Origin: Neurospora tetraspora
Taxonomy: Eukaryota; Ascomycota; Sordariomycetes; Sordariales; Sordariaceae
Direction: 5' to 3'
DNA: 64,000 nt
Assembly (NCBI RefSeq): GCF_033439725.1
Contig: NW_026944392.1
Coordinates: 800,458-864,457, forward strand
The stretch's first letter is position 1. Every line of letters starts with the position of its first letter. Positions 41,540-52,765 of the stretch are shown here, one piece after another. The notes under the pieces are model-generated. The model was not told the origin of the DNA, did not search any database, and saw only the letters and a program-made list of their open reading frames with translations. Both the position numbers and the translations under genes were made by a program.

Positions 41540-41950
41540 CTAGTGATTATAAGAATCGTCGTTGTCTCGCACTTCATCATTTTCATGGCTGGTTTCCTCC
41601 TCCTCTACTTGTTTTAACTTCATCTTCTGGGTAGCGGAAACCTTTGTCAGGGCTAGAAAGCCAATTGCTCCATCAGCATCGGCCTCGTCGTTATCGGTAC
41701 CCGGACGAGGTGGGCGGTCATAATCGTCATCGAGGTGGTGGCCTGCTTTGAGCCATCGGGATGAGAAAACCTGGGCGCACCCATACCTTTCCTCCATGTA
41801 CCTATGTATCCATCGATGCCAGCTGATATGTAAAAACCGTCGTTTTGTATGGTAAAATCGCGTTTTCTCGTGTCTTCTAGCATCCCTGCTAAAATCGACA
41901 AGTTTATTAGGACCGCTAGAGTCGTGATACTTTCGTGGTGTTGAGTGCAA
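41540..41950 (-). CDS. Hypothetical charged protein, 136 aa, part of an inverted duplication
   Basis: A minus-strand open frame with a basic first half and an acidic end (KQVEEEETSHENDEVRDNDD). Its YMEERYGCAQVFSS stretch recurs in a plus-strand frame at 42.34-42.39 kb because the DNA is inverted there. No family is recognised, and a chance frame cannot be excluded. Confidence 0.3.
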   Translation of the reverse strand: MHSTPRKYHDSSGPNKLVDFSRDARRHEKTRFYHTKRRFLHISWHRWIHRYMEERYGCAQVFSSRWLKAGHHLDDDYDRPPRPGTDNDEADADGAIGFLALTKVSATQKMKLKQVEEEETSHENDEVRDNDDSYNH

Positions 41951-42395
41951 GTTAAGTCCAGCCGTGCAGTGTAGTGCAAATCCATCTCTTGTTTATTCAG
42001 TTGGTGATATCTATTTTTGTTGTTCTACTCCTCCTCGTCGTCGCTAATTATAAAGGGGTTCTTCTGACCTCTCTCTATACCGCCCAGGGATTATGGTCAT
42101 TCTCGTCGTTAGCGTGGCCCTCGTTGTATTGTAGGGTGGTGTTGGGTCGTGGTGATGTGACGTACAAAATGCCTCGAAATCGCTAAGTTTAAAAAGAGGT
42201 GCAAGATTGGTCAAAAATTTCACGAAATAATGTGCAATGTTTCGATCATTGAAATGGGGTATTTTCGCGGCTAAAAGTGGACTTTTGAATGTCGGGTGTT
42301 ATCGATTGTCATGGGGTGCCAGGGACCCTAACCCTCTGGGACTATGGGTGCATGGAGGAAAGGTATGGATGCGCCCAGGTTTTCTCATCGGGATG
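41758..42395. repeat. Inverted repeat of about 48 bp, arms 41758-41807 and 42343-42392
   Basis: ATGAGAAAACCTGGGCGCA on the plus strand at 41760, followed by CCCATACCTTTCCTCCATG, recurs on the minus strand at 42392-42343 with few changes. The arms are about 535 bp apart. Confidence 0.7.
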
Positions 42396-42484
42396 GGCGG
42401 AGGTGCCATGGGAGGTGCCATGGGCCGAAATGGTTCCGGTGCCCGTTCTGGTACCTCATGAAACTCTTCTTCACGATGTTGGGG

Positions 42485-42580
42485 TCGAGGTAGCAAAGGT
42501 CTCAGCTGGGGAGGGCCTGGCTGGTGCTGAGGTCGAGGTAGCAAAGGTCTCAGCTGGGGAGGGCCTGGCTGATGCTGAGG
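42485..42580. repeat. 48-bp tandem duplication
   Basis: Units begin at 42485 and 42533 (TCGAGGTAGCAAAGGTCTCA) and are nearly identical. Read on the plus strand they encode EVAKVSAGEGLA..AEV twice; on the minus strand QHQPGPPQLRPLLPRP twice. Which strand, if either, is coding is unresolved. Confidence 0.8.
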
Positions 42581-44234
42581 TGCCTCCGCCTTTTTTTTGG
42601 CGCGTAATTTCCTTTTCCGCTCCCTCCGAGGTGCAAGATATGCTCAAGTCTTTTGTGTCCGTACTTATTTATCATAGCGCGGTGTAGGTATCGGCCCTTG
42701 GTTGCCCACATCCTCTTTCCGAGTTGGTCCTTCAAGATTGCTCCGGGCTTCCTGCGGTTTTCATGCGCTCATGCTTTCTTCAAGATTGCCGAAACGTAAA
42801 GGAAGTAAAGATACCGCGCTCTTGGGCGGTGGGTGGAAGTGGGAATGTCGGGTGCCTGGGAAGAGATTAACCGTTCTTGTTGCGAGGATCTGCTCCAGTT
42901 GGTCGAGGGTCATCCTGTGTTTTGTACCCCAGAGTCAGCGGACGGAATTTTGGATAAGGATATGAAGGGAGGATGGGGTATACCTGAAATATACCTAAGA
43001 TGCTGAATCTACCTCCTCATGCCGTAGATGGAGAATGCCGTCCCTTTCCTACAGGGCGACCCTTCTCTGGCTGAAATCCATCTCCCTCTCATTCTCCTCC
43101 CACGCCCCCGCGGCCGCATCCGCCAACACTGGGCCCAGTGCACAGCAACGCTTGTTATGTGTGGTCGACTCGCGAGGATCGGTAGAGGATGTGGTGGAGG
43201 TCATGCGCGGAGCAGTTCTTAATCGTCATCGACCATAGGGTCCAGTCCTGCCACCGGTTTCCTGCTCGGCTCTCTTCTGGTGGCTATCGGCAGGTTCTTT
43301 CGTGGCATATTCCTCCTGCTCGTCATCGGCTGTGTTGATCGAGATAGCGTGCGGGACTTCTCCGTTGGAAGCAGGCTCTTCTCAGCCATGGTGGTCGCCC
43401 AGTCCCATCCGCTTGTTGGACGTGTTGACTTCGACGGCTTCGTCAGAAAATCGAAGCTTAGCCAGGGCACTAGGAGCACTCTCCCGCTTCGGAGCGGGTT
43501 TTTTACGGGAATGGAGAAAGCGAAAGGAGACTACCAGAAGCTCAGTTAGAAATTGACGAGGACCTGGAAGGCGAAGCCACCGAGCTGTACTGACCATTGA
43601 CTTGGGCGATATGGCCTGTCGGAGTTGAAGCTGGAGTCAAGATGTTGGAATTGGAACGCGAAGAGGGACAAGAAGACAGATGCCCGATCTGGATGTCCAT
43701 CCGTGGAAGGAGTTGTGGGCTGCCCCTGAGGGACATGCAGTGCAGTGGGGCGGGAATTTGCAGGCGGCCTACAGCGGGTGTGTTACAGTGGACATTGTCA
43801 CTAACTGTTAGTGCAATACTCGGACCGGCACGGACACTCATGGATATCAAAAGTTTTTTACGGGTATGTCTCAAACAACCACTCTCCTATAGACCAGAAT
43901 GCTGAATCGTCCATTGCTGTTGCCTCTTGATGTTTTCAAGTTGCTCTACGGGCAGTCGCAGAGGTGGCAGGTCCGTCTGTATTGAGAACCGCGCCATCTC
44001 AGTTGGAGATGTGGCAGGCACGAAAGGACCCACATCCATCCACGAGTTGCATTAGAAAGGCATCCCCTCTCAGGGCCGAAGTGCAGCATGCACGATCCTA
44101 ATTTTGCCAAATGCAGTGAATCCGAATCGTTGGAACCGCTTCTCGTCTTACAAATACCATATACTTCCCCTCTTGAACCGAAGAAACGAAGCGATGGAAC
44201 GACGGAAGACAACAAAAAGACATTCACTGCAGCG
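42581..44234. other. Gene-poor stretch
   Basis: Open frames on both strands overlap with no recognisable protein and no paired splice signals. Confidence 0.35.
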
Positions 44235-44299
44235 TGAAGTGACCCAAAACCTGGGATGCGGCTCTTCAGTCTTCGTCCCATGCTATCTCTCCCACAACT

Positions 44300-44350
44300 G
44301 CCTTAAACAAGGCAACAGACCTTGAGACCTTCGAACCTGGACGACCACCA
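44300..44350 (+). promoter_or_regulatory. Family-type promoter word upstream of the 44.6-kb gene
   Basis: GACCTTCGAACCTGGACGACC (44323-44343) resembles TTCAAACCTGGCGA in front of paralogs B and C. It supports kinship of this gene with the array across the transposon island. Confidence 0.35.
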
Positions 44351-44581
44351 AAAAAATATTCGACGAGTAACAAGAATTGTAACAAAAAGCACTGGTTTGA
44401 GATTTCGTGCCCTTTTCACAACCCACACACCACGATTAGCTTCCGCAACCCTAAAAACGAAACGTCTACTGACCTCGACATCTCTCAGCTGTCAACCTAC
44501 AAAACGGGTCGAAGACCTTATCAAAGCCGAATATCCCAAAATACCACACCGGCAGCAGAGACTCCAGCAGTGTCGCCAGCG

Positions 44582-45787
44582 ATGATTCCACAGCGGCCAC
44601 ACCCGCGCCGCACCGCGCCCTCGGGTGTCCCTTTTCCTCGACGAACATTGCGTTGCCAGGATGCCCAGATCCGGTTGCCGGAAGATTCCATTCACGAAGC
44701 CGGTCGATCGCCAGTAGCTCTCCACGTCGAATTCCACGAAGACGAAGAATCCGACTCGCCACCTAGAGGACAGGGTACCTCGAGAGGAGTTTACGGCAGT
44801 CAACCTCCAATACCCCTCCAAGGCGACGAACCCAGCCTACCTACAAGACAGGGTACCTCTAGATGGCTCTTCACCATTCCACCTCCCACACACCTCCACG
44901 AAAGTGATGAGGACAGACTGATCCGGAGGAACATTGAGGTGTTCCGACGTCGCCTTCGTGCAGGTCTCCTTGCACCTGTCTACCACCATTCACAGCAAAC
45001 CCGTAGACGACCTCTCCTTTTTCAAGACATGGAACAGCCTAGCCGTCAAAGCCGAAGACACCCGCGCAGTCCCAGCCCTATTCCCCGCCCCTCCAGCCGC
45101 AGAAGGCTTACCTTAACCTCCCACGATAGCTGGATTGAGGTAACAGTACCCGAAGCCGCCGCCTCCGCAGCCAGACGCTCCCATGCCGCCGGCCCCGAGC
45201 CCGAAGCTGAACCCGTACACCCTCCACCTCTTTACCCTCGTGAGCCCACAATCTCCAACGAGCGCCTCAACGAGCGCCTGGCCGAGATAGGCCCGCGCAG
45301 GGAACCCGCGCCCGAGATTGCCCACCTCATACCTCTACCTCGCGCACCCCAAGCCGACCTCTTCCGACCGCCACCGCCTTACTCACCTCGCATCCCAAGC
45401 CTACATCCCACAGCCCACCTCATACCTCTACCTAGCGCACCCCAAGCCGACCCCTTCCGACCGCCACCGTCTTACTCACCCCGCAATCCCCGCCTACATC
45501 CCACGGGCGAGGACTACGACCTCACATCCAGTCTCTACCATCGCCTCCACAACAACGGCGCTCCCCCTCTGCCAGTCTACACCCCCGTTGCCGGCCCCAG
45601 CGAACGCGTCCTCCAATTTGGAGGAAGTGAGTATGAGCAACGGAACGCCTTGTTGCGCTTGTTGCAGGAGAGGAACCGACAGGAAAGAGAAAGAGAGGAG
45701 GCTATGGAAGAGATACGATTGCTGACCTGGGAAGAGGTAAAGAGTCACATGGAGAGCGGTCTCGCTATATACGGAAGTTCCAGATGA
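44582..45787 (+). CDS. Distal PY-motif protein with duplicated PPxY repeat, 401 aa
   Basis: I place the start at ATG 44582; the frame is open well upstream but without ATG. The protein is Arg/Pro-rich and disordered. Residues about 247-308 hold two tandem 31-residue repeats (45320-45412 and 45413-45505), each AHLIPLP.APQAD.FRPPP.Y; both end in PPxY (PPPY, PPSY). Then LPVYTPVAGPSE follows, the LPxY form of the array family. The C-terminus is a charged helix (NALLRLLQERNRQEREREEA). Three PY motifs suggest a multivalent WW-domain ligand. A single exon is consistent with the sequence; molecular function is unknown. Confidence 0.65.
   Translation: MIPQRPHPRRTAPSGVPFPRRTLRCQDAQIRLPEDSIHEAGRSPVALHVEFHEDEESDSPPRGQGTSRGVYGSQPPIPLQGDEPSLPTRQGTSRWLFTIPPPTHLHESDEDRLIRRNIEVFRRRLRAGLLAPVYHHSQQTRRRPLLFQDMEQPSRQSRRHPRSPSPIPRPSSRRRLTLTSHDSWIEVTVPEAAASAARRSHAAGPEPEAEPVHPPPLYPREPTISNERLNERLAEIGPRREPAPEIAHLIPLPRAPQADLFRPPPPYSPRIPSLHPTAHLIPLPSAPQADPFRPPPSYSPRNPRLHPTGEDYDLTSSLYHRLHNNGAPPLPVYTPVAGPSERVLQFGGSEYEQRNALLRLLQERNRQEREREEAMEEIRLLTWEEVKSHMESGLAIYGSSR
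45320..45505 (+). repeat. 93-bp in-frame tandem duplication
   Basis: Copies start at 45320 and 45413, exactly 93 bp apart, with few differences. Duplicates a PPxY motif within the 401-aa protein. Confidence 0.9.
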
Positions 45788-47829
45788 TCAATCTTCCTCC
45801 TGGCGTACTTTGCTACGAAGGTCTTGATGAAAAGCATCTACCTGGTTTTCTTGTGTTGGAAAAGAAGAGTTCGTGGGGCCGGATTTTGACAGCCCGCAAA
45901 GCATGGAGCAATACCTAGCATTACCGACGGTGTTGGATACTGGTGGCCGGTATGATCCGGCGGTTCATGAACGACAGATCTCGCTCACGGTAACTCGCAA
46001 CGGCAAGGCTTGAGGGATCACTTGGACTAAGGTCAGAGGCAGGAGAATAGGGGTTGGTTTTATCGCGACCGGAGCTCGGAGCCCGACTTGGCAGCTAGCT
46101 ATTGGGGATCGATGACAGGGGGTAGCGATCTTACAGTCGACGGCACACATATCCAGATTTGGCTCACTCACTAAAGAGGATATGGGTGGGAGAGGACCAT
46201 GACAATTCGCATGCATGGAAGTATCACGGCTTGGAAGATTTTCGGCAGCTTGCCCAGAGGCGAGGACAGGAAGAGAAGATCAAGTGGAAGTCAAGAATCG
46301 GGCTGTCAATTAGCGCTGTCAGTTAGGGGCGGTATGCGGGGCAGCGGGGGCATCGCTCATTCGCTCATGCTTGCGAATAGCGCAATAGCATAATACTTTT
46401 CACTGAGATGGACACTCGCAAACCATATTGCTTCGATTGAATACAAGGCTCTTCCAGCTGCTTTAACAATTTGGAAGGAATGTTGTAATTGTGTTGGTCC
46501 AATACTTCGTAATTCCTATCATTTAACGAATTTTGTCAACCTCGCCGGTTGTCTTCCGCATGAACTCAACTATCTAAGTCCAGCGCCAAGACCCGCACAC
46601 CCGCTACACGGCCCCCGGCCTCCGGCCCGGCCCTCGAGGGGAGTCCACTGGACAGCCTTCAAAACACAGCTCGGAGGAGTCGGCGTCAAAAACAAAACAG
46701 CTCTTCAAGATATCACAACCGGGCCAAACTGCAATGGCAACCACCTAGTTCCACACCCTACCTCAATTCTCCGTCCATGGACAAAACCCATTATCCTTCT
46801 AATCTTCCCTGTCGACCAGGTAAAAATCGGTTTCTCTTGACAGGAACAGAACGCCATCATTCAATTGTCCCTGCTGTGTTAAACAGATGTTCCATATTAC
46901 TGCTTCGCGGTTGTGTTCATTACGTTACGAGACATCAACAAGTTTGCTTACCCAAGAAACTCGCCACGTGCTCGCCAAACTTGCAAACATGGAGGAGGTA
47001 TAGAACCAAGCTTTCCTTTTTGAGCCACCTAGATAATGCTGGCCGTTAACTCCGACCTTGTTCTGCCTGTTCTTCCTGTTCTGCCTACCTGTGCATCAAA
47101 AAGCAAGTCAAGCAAGTTCGAGTCGTGAGGTGGGCAATGTTGTAAAGGACAGCTTTCACTAACTGCCCTAGTGCCCTGGGGGGATTGCAGGACATGTATG
47201 CTGCTAGATATATATGCTGCAGGTATACGTGCGGGCAACTTGAAATGTACGGACATCATTGCTGTGCTTCCTCAAGTGCTACTGCTGCTCAATGCCGGGC
47301 GTCTAAAACTCGCCAAATCTAAAAGCCAGATTATGCAATGCATCTCCCTGTTTCCCAGTTTAACGAGGTTCTTCGGAGATAAAGCCCGGTGACATGCCAT
47401 ATTATCTTGAAAAAAGCAAGAAAACTAGCTGGGTTAAGAATGTCAGTTTATATAACCGGGACGGGATCTGCTTCGGTCTCGTCCGAAGCCCAGTCCCCAA
47501 ACCAGGCACTCGCAGGCGGTGTTTGTTGTCGATTCGAGACTACACTATCTGAGGGTTGAACCTTGAGGCTTGAACTCCGCGTGAAGGCGATGTGGGAATT
47601 GCAGAAAGTTCTGCATGCATACTGCAGTGAATGGTATGGTGGTGAAATGCGCGTGCTGCTGGAAGGCGCCATGGAACTAAGGTAAACCGGACCTCCGGGA
47701 TGCAGAGAATATTCATGCCCGTTAAAGTCCGTGCCAGCCCCTCTTCGCTTCGTATATATCGCTCTTACTATCCCATCGTCATCAACTTCGCCTCACCTTC
47801 CGAACTTTCAACAACCGAAAACCTCCACA
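45788..47829. other. Gene-poor stretch
   Basis: 3' region of the preceding gene, then about 1.8 kb without a supportable gene, then the promoter of the F-box-like gene. A GC-rich patch (CGGCCCCCGGCCTCCGGCCC) lies near 46.61 kb. Confidence 0.4.
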
Positions 47830-49607
47830 ATGGCACCTTCCAAAACCCCCGACTTCCCCGAGGAGGTATGGCGTCTAATCATCCAACACGGAGTTACCAT
47901 AACGGCAACCTCAGATTACCGCACATGGGACTGCTACCACTCCGACGAGGTAAACGACCAGCTCCGCTACGATCCAACCACCCAGTTCAACCACCAGCGC
48001 TTGAGGAGGGACTACAACGCCATGCTCAACCTCTCGCAGACATGCCGTTTTTTTCACGACCTTGTCGCCGACGAGCTATACCAGTACATCGTGCTCTGCG
48101 ACGACCACGGCATCAAGCGTGAAAAGTTAGCACTCTTGTTACGAACCTTGCTTGAGCGCCCCGAGATCCGCGACCGGGTCAAGCATATCACGATGGTACC
48201 CTGGTTTGGTGGAAATGAGCCAGAGCCGTGCGCAACCGCCCTTCGGCTGATGGGGAGGGGGGCACGACCTGTTGATTACCAACAGGCCTTTACCTTTTTG
48301 AAAGGAAAGGATATCAAGAAAATGGATATGCAAGCCCAGGGCATCATCGACACCGCTGGTCTTGAGCTCGCCAACCTGCCCATTAATCGTAGGGTAAAGA
48401 AGTCGACAGCGTGGCTTGAGAGGGCGCTTGCCGCGTTGGTCTGCCTATCGACTGGCCTTCGAAGCCTGTCGATTCAGGATCCTCCCCCAGCATCTGGCTG
48501 GAAATCGGCGTGGATGTGGTCGTTCGATGTAGACGGGTTCGAACGCGTCATTCGTAATATCCGGGATCTCCCTACTTCACAGGGAAAGATTTTTCAGAAG
48601 CTGGAAGCGGTTTCCGTCTTGACGACAAGGTCCAAAAACGATTCCAAGGAGGCGTTCACCGTCTATTCCTCTCCGCGCCTGACTGGCTTTCAAGCGCTTG
48701 GGTTCCTCAGCATGAAGGACTGGTAAGTCAGAGCCTTTATCCTTGTGGCTGTTTCTGTTTTTCTCTGCGCTCACCTGGCTAGTACTTGCAATACTATAGG
48801 CATCGCTTGGCTGACTTCCGGTCAATTTTGGTCCACCTGGATATCGGTCACCTCTACCCACAGTTGTTCCATGTTAGATGGATTGGCCTCGACAAGCCCA
48901 ACCCGGCTCGGGCCCGCGAAGCCGCGCAGTTTAGACGTATTTTGTCGACATTCAATCGACTCAAATTTCTACGAATCTCTTATACTCTCCTTATCGGCCA
49001 CCTGGAAGAGGAGACCAAGAGATTTGGAGACATGATATCCGAACTCCTTCCTCAGTCCGTCGAAGATTTCCAGATAGCGGTCTTTAACCACGGGGTAGAT
49101 ACCTGGATTGAGCGACCAAACATCGACATGTCCGTCAAGTGTTTTTTCCAGGGTCTTGGGTCATGGACATGGGAGCTGGAGCAGAAAGGATACTGGTTTA
49201 ACTTTCGCGCCACACACCGTGATCTCCGGAAATTTGGTATATTGGTCCACCAGAAGGGCAATTCCCGGGACCAATCCGAATTCTGGATAACTAGACGGTC
49301 GATCAACTTGAAGAGGCTCCGGACATGGCTAGCTTCAGGGGATAACTATATGGATCCCAGCGAACCATACCACGCGTATCTCGAATATGTCGGGTATCCC
49401 AGTGATCGCGAGGATGACGAGGAAGATGCGACGGATAACGCTACGTACGATGGCTATTGCCCCCGTGGAACTCTACAAACCCTACAGGCCCAATTGGAGC
49501 AACTAGGGGTGGACTTCCAGGTTTCTACCTTCCAACCTCCGATGTTTCGTAGAGGTAGTGACGAATTGCCTGGCGGGTCGGAGGGATATGTGCGCCGGCT
49601 CATATGA
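47830..49607 (+). CDS. F-box-like protein, two exons, 566 aa
   Basis: Exon 1 is 47830-48722, intron 48723-48799 (77 bp, GTAAGT...CTATAG), exon 2 48800-49607. The start ATG 47830 (CACAATGG) precedes PDFPEEVWRLIIQHGV, and NLSQTCRFFHDLVADELYQY (about residues 60-80) has the L-x-x-x-C/S-[KR]-x-[FW] pattern of the second half of an F-box; an insertion separates the two parts. The rest is leucine-rich without clear LRR phasing, ending in an acidic segment (DREDDEEDATD) and a C-terminal helix. F-box proteins recruit substrates to SCF ubiquitin ligases; the substrate is unknown. The splice joins TG|G for Trp and keeps the frame. Confidence 0.7.
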
Positions 49608-49749
49608 GGAATTGGCGGCATTGAAGCCATCGCACGCTGTGGTGTTTCCTGGTAACGGTGGATTCATTCGACACGGGTCCACGCTGTATGGTGGAAGACT
49701 GCGTCCTTAGCTCTACAAATTTCCTCTCCATAGGTTGATCAGCGACTTG

Positions 49750-50127
49750 CTACCACAGAGATCTTTTGCCCAGGTGGCTACATACCTCTGCCTTTGTCGC
49801 CTTCGCTTGGTTCAGCAAGCTGTTGCTCAAAAGGCTCATCACATCCAGGGGAACAGTTTGCCTATCAGCCGCCGATGGCCGAGCACGAGAGGGCATGATG
49901 CCGTGGAGAAGCCCAAATAGGAGGCGGACGATGACGCCGAGGACGACTCCCACGATGAAAGTGCCAATGTCGCTGCGGAGGATGTCCGTCACGCCGGTCC
50001 GGGTCCGACGAGAAGTTTGGGACCGCTCCATGCTAGATTGAAGCAATTGGGGCCGGACCTCCGAGTTTCCCTCTTCCACCGCCGTATCTCGGCTAACGGG
50101 GTTGACCTTGGTGAGGGCCTCTTGCAT
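49750..50127 (-). CDS. Small single-pass membrane protein, 125 aa
   Basis: ATG frame with a polar N-terminus (residues 1-50, R/S/T-rich), one hydrophobic segment IGTFIVGVVLGVIVRLLFGL (about 54-73) followed by positive residues (PSRARPSAADR), and a short C-terminus. A stop lies just upstream of the ATG in frame. It could be a tail-anchored-like or single-span protein. No homolog recognised; a spliced 5' exon is possible. Confidence 0.4.
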   Translation of the reverse strand: MQEALTKVNPVSRDTAVEEGNSEVRPQLLQSSMERSQTSRRTRTGVTDILRSDIGTFIVGVVLGVIVRLLFGLLHGIMPSRARPSAADRQTVPLDVMSLLSNSLLNQAKATKAEVCSHLGKRSLW

Positions 50128-50590
50128 CGGCTGCTACGGCAACTGGGGGGTACACTTTCGGGTAGTAGACTGGAAGGAGGAGATGGTAGATGGATTGATG
50201 GCAGTTGGCGAAGGGAGAAAGTCGGTTCAGGGAACTTGGAGGAAATCAAGAGAGAGATAATTGATACAAGTAGATACAGTGATGTTCCAAGGAAATGATG
50301 CAAATGGTGAACACGTGCCAAGGTTAACATGGAACGAGACAGAAGAAAGTTGATGGGAAAAGATTCTCCTCGCACGAGCGGCTTCTAGTTTCGACAGTTT
50401 GTCGCCGCCATACGCTCTTTCCCTTCCCACCATTCGCCCCACAAAGAACATGAACTCATTGCACCTTCCATTATTTTTCATAAACCCTCGCCTCCTTCTC
50501 ATTTACCGTGCATCTCACTGCCAGCCGGCTAGCAGCGGCCCATGTTCCTGAACCCTCTCTCTCCATCACCACTTCCCCTTCCTCTCCCAC
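50128..50590. other. Intergenic, no gene seen
   Basis: Between the small membrane protein and the 3' end of the alpha-dioxygenase gene. No supportable feature. Confidence 0.35.
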
Positions 50591-52765
50591 CTACGCATTA
50601 ATCTCCACCCCCTTATACTCCTTACTCCCCGCCTTCAACTCCCACGGCGCAAACACATTCTTGCTCCCCTTCAACGTGTCCCTCAACTCCGGGAAATGTC
50701 TCCCCAACACATCCTTCATCCCGCTATCCTGCACCCACTTGAACCCAACCTTGGTATACATCTTCTCATTCCATTCGCCGGCAATGAACCGATCGCTCTT
50801 CAGCCTCCTTGACGCCATCAGAATGAAGATCCTAAATGCCGTCTCGCTGAATCCAAACCCTGGGATCACAGGCTCCGAATGAGACCCGACCAAAGCGTCG
50901 ACGAGGGAGATGTCGTTGTAGGCTTCCGCCAGTTCTGCTGCTAGGACTTTGTTGCCGCCGGTAAGTTCTTCGAAGGTCTTGGGCACTGATAGGCGGAGCA
51001 TCCTACGGAACTCGCAGTAGCGGGGGACGCCACGCTCGCGGTCGCGGAGGATGTCAACTGTTCCAAGGTCGCGGACTTGGCCGTCGGGGGTGCGCAGGTT
51101 GCGTAAGAAATCGGGGTAGTTGTTGTTGGTGATGGCGCCGGGGTAGTTGATGCCGAAGGAGTAGAAGACGTCGGCGAAGGAGAGGCCGTCGTCGAAGGGG
51201 GTTTGGGATTTGGTGAAGGTGGTGTCGACGACGGGGATGGTGGTGGCGTGGTGGCCGTCGTTGGCGGAGAAGAAGGCGATTGTTTCTGGTAGGCAACCGG
51301 GTCAGTAAAGAGGGAGTGGTAAAATAATGGGAGGGGAGAAACAAACCAGGCATCAACGAATGCATCCGATAAACCGACACGAACTCCTCCGTCAGTGAGT
51401 ACGGCGCCCCATCCTGCTCCGCTCCGCTGCCGGGAATTCCACTGATAATCTCGCTCGTCTTCGACAGTCTTCCCGCGATCTTGGTCAACTTCTCTCCGAC
51501 AATCCCCCACCAGTTGGCAGCCATTCCAATCTGCAGCGCCGGATGCGCCAGAATCGCCGGCGTCCACTCCACCGTATGGATCTTGGCCATCAATGCACAA
51601 TTCACCAGCCTCGCCTTATCAAAGATCTGGTCCCCGCTCCAATCCGGATACTCCTTGCGCAACGCATCGCAAACGGCATTGTGCTCCAGCGCAAACAGCG
51701 TGTGCAGGATCTCCATTCCCACCCACCAGTTGTCGCTGAAGCCCGTCAAGACGTTTCCATCTTGGTCCCGAGGGAGGAATTGCTCACGCCCGCGACTGTC
51801 GAGGGGTAACTTGCCATCTGGATCGCGGTTGCGGAGCTTCTGTGTTACGGACTCGGAGGAGCCGTAGATCTGTGATCCGTCCCACCAGTGGGTGTTGAGG
51901 TTCTTGTACCCGGGACACTTGATGTCGGATGGGTCGAGAGTCTCATCTGGCTTGGTGGCGTATAACTGCATGTGTTCATCGAGCCACTTGTCGTCCTTGG
52001 AGAGCGGGACGTCGAGCTTCTCGTGGGGGTCCTAAGATATGACCAGAAAGAGTCAGCCAATGATCGGAACTAAGAAGGGAGAAGCCGAAGCCACACGAGT
52101 ACTGGGAACACCCGATGTTGCACAAGATCACAACAAATGCATGATCGGCAAAGTCCCCAGCCCAGAAAGGAAAGTCTCACGGGAATACACACCTGCTCAT
52201 GAAAAAACCAATCATGCGTCTGAAACTGGATCCACGCCGCCGCCAACAAATTCAGTGTCGTCGCCGGGATGAACTTGCCCTCCTTCCTCGCCATGAACCT
52301 GTTGCTGATCTCCCTCGGATTTGGCGTCCACAACTCCTCCTCGCTCGGCTTGCCGCAAGCTTCCCTCGGGAAATTCCTTCCGAACTTCATCCCCGTACAT
52401 CCCATCCTGGGCTGGCTCAAATCATTGAACTTGCCATCGGAGTGTCTAGCGCCCAGGTAGCGCTGGTCCGGCAGAGGATCGGTGACGGAATTACCCTGAG
52501 CGGTGGGAGTACTGTAGGCGTCGTGCAGGTTGTATTGTCGTAGCTCGATGCGGAGAAAGGCCAGGTTAAAGGCACCGATGAAGCCGGGGAGTTTGTACCA
52601 CGGGATTAGCTTGTTGAGGAGGTGGAAGGAGGAGATGCCGAGGCGTTCGAGGAGGGTGGGGGTGAAGGAGGGGACGAGTTCGACTGGCTTCTTATCGTCG
52701 TCTGCTTTGGAGGTAGAGGCGGTGGAAGAGGTGGTGCCGTTTGGTTTGGAGAGGGTGTTGGGCAT
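50591..52765 (-). CDS. Alpha-dioxygenase-like haem peroxidase, three exons, 650 aa
   Basis: Exons 52765-52193, 52031-51347 and 51285-50591; introns 161 and 61 bp (GTGTGT...CTTAG, GTTTGT...ACCAG). Phases join without a break. Sequence matches the alpha-dioxygenase branch of animal-type haem peroxidases: LIPWYKLPGFIGAFNLAFLR, then WIQFQTHDWFFHEQ (His184 as distal haem residue), NTHWWDGSQIYGS, FALEHNAVCDAL, ARLVNCALMAKIHTVEWTP and EEFVSVYRMHSLMPE, where Tyr412 and proximal His415 have the Y-x-x-H spacing of the catalytic tyrosyl radical site. The family adds O2 to carbon 2 of fatty acids, giving 2-hydroperoxides. There is no P450 domain at the C-terminus, unlike Ppo/linoleate diol synthases. No signal peptide; the start MPNTLSKPNG gives a disordered leader. 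Confidence 0.85.

Noticed and set aside
50591-52765. Ppo-type linoleate diol synthase identity for the haem peroxidase
   Set aside because: The protein ends without a P450 domain and its N-terminal and YRMHSL motifs fit the alpha-dioxygenase branch better.
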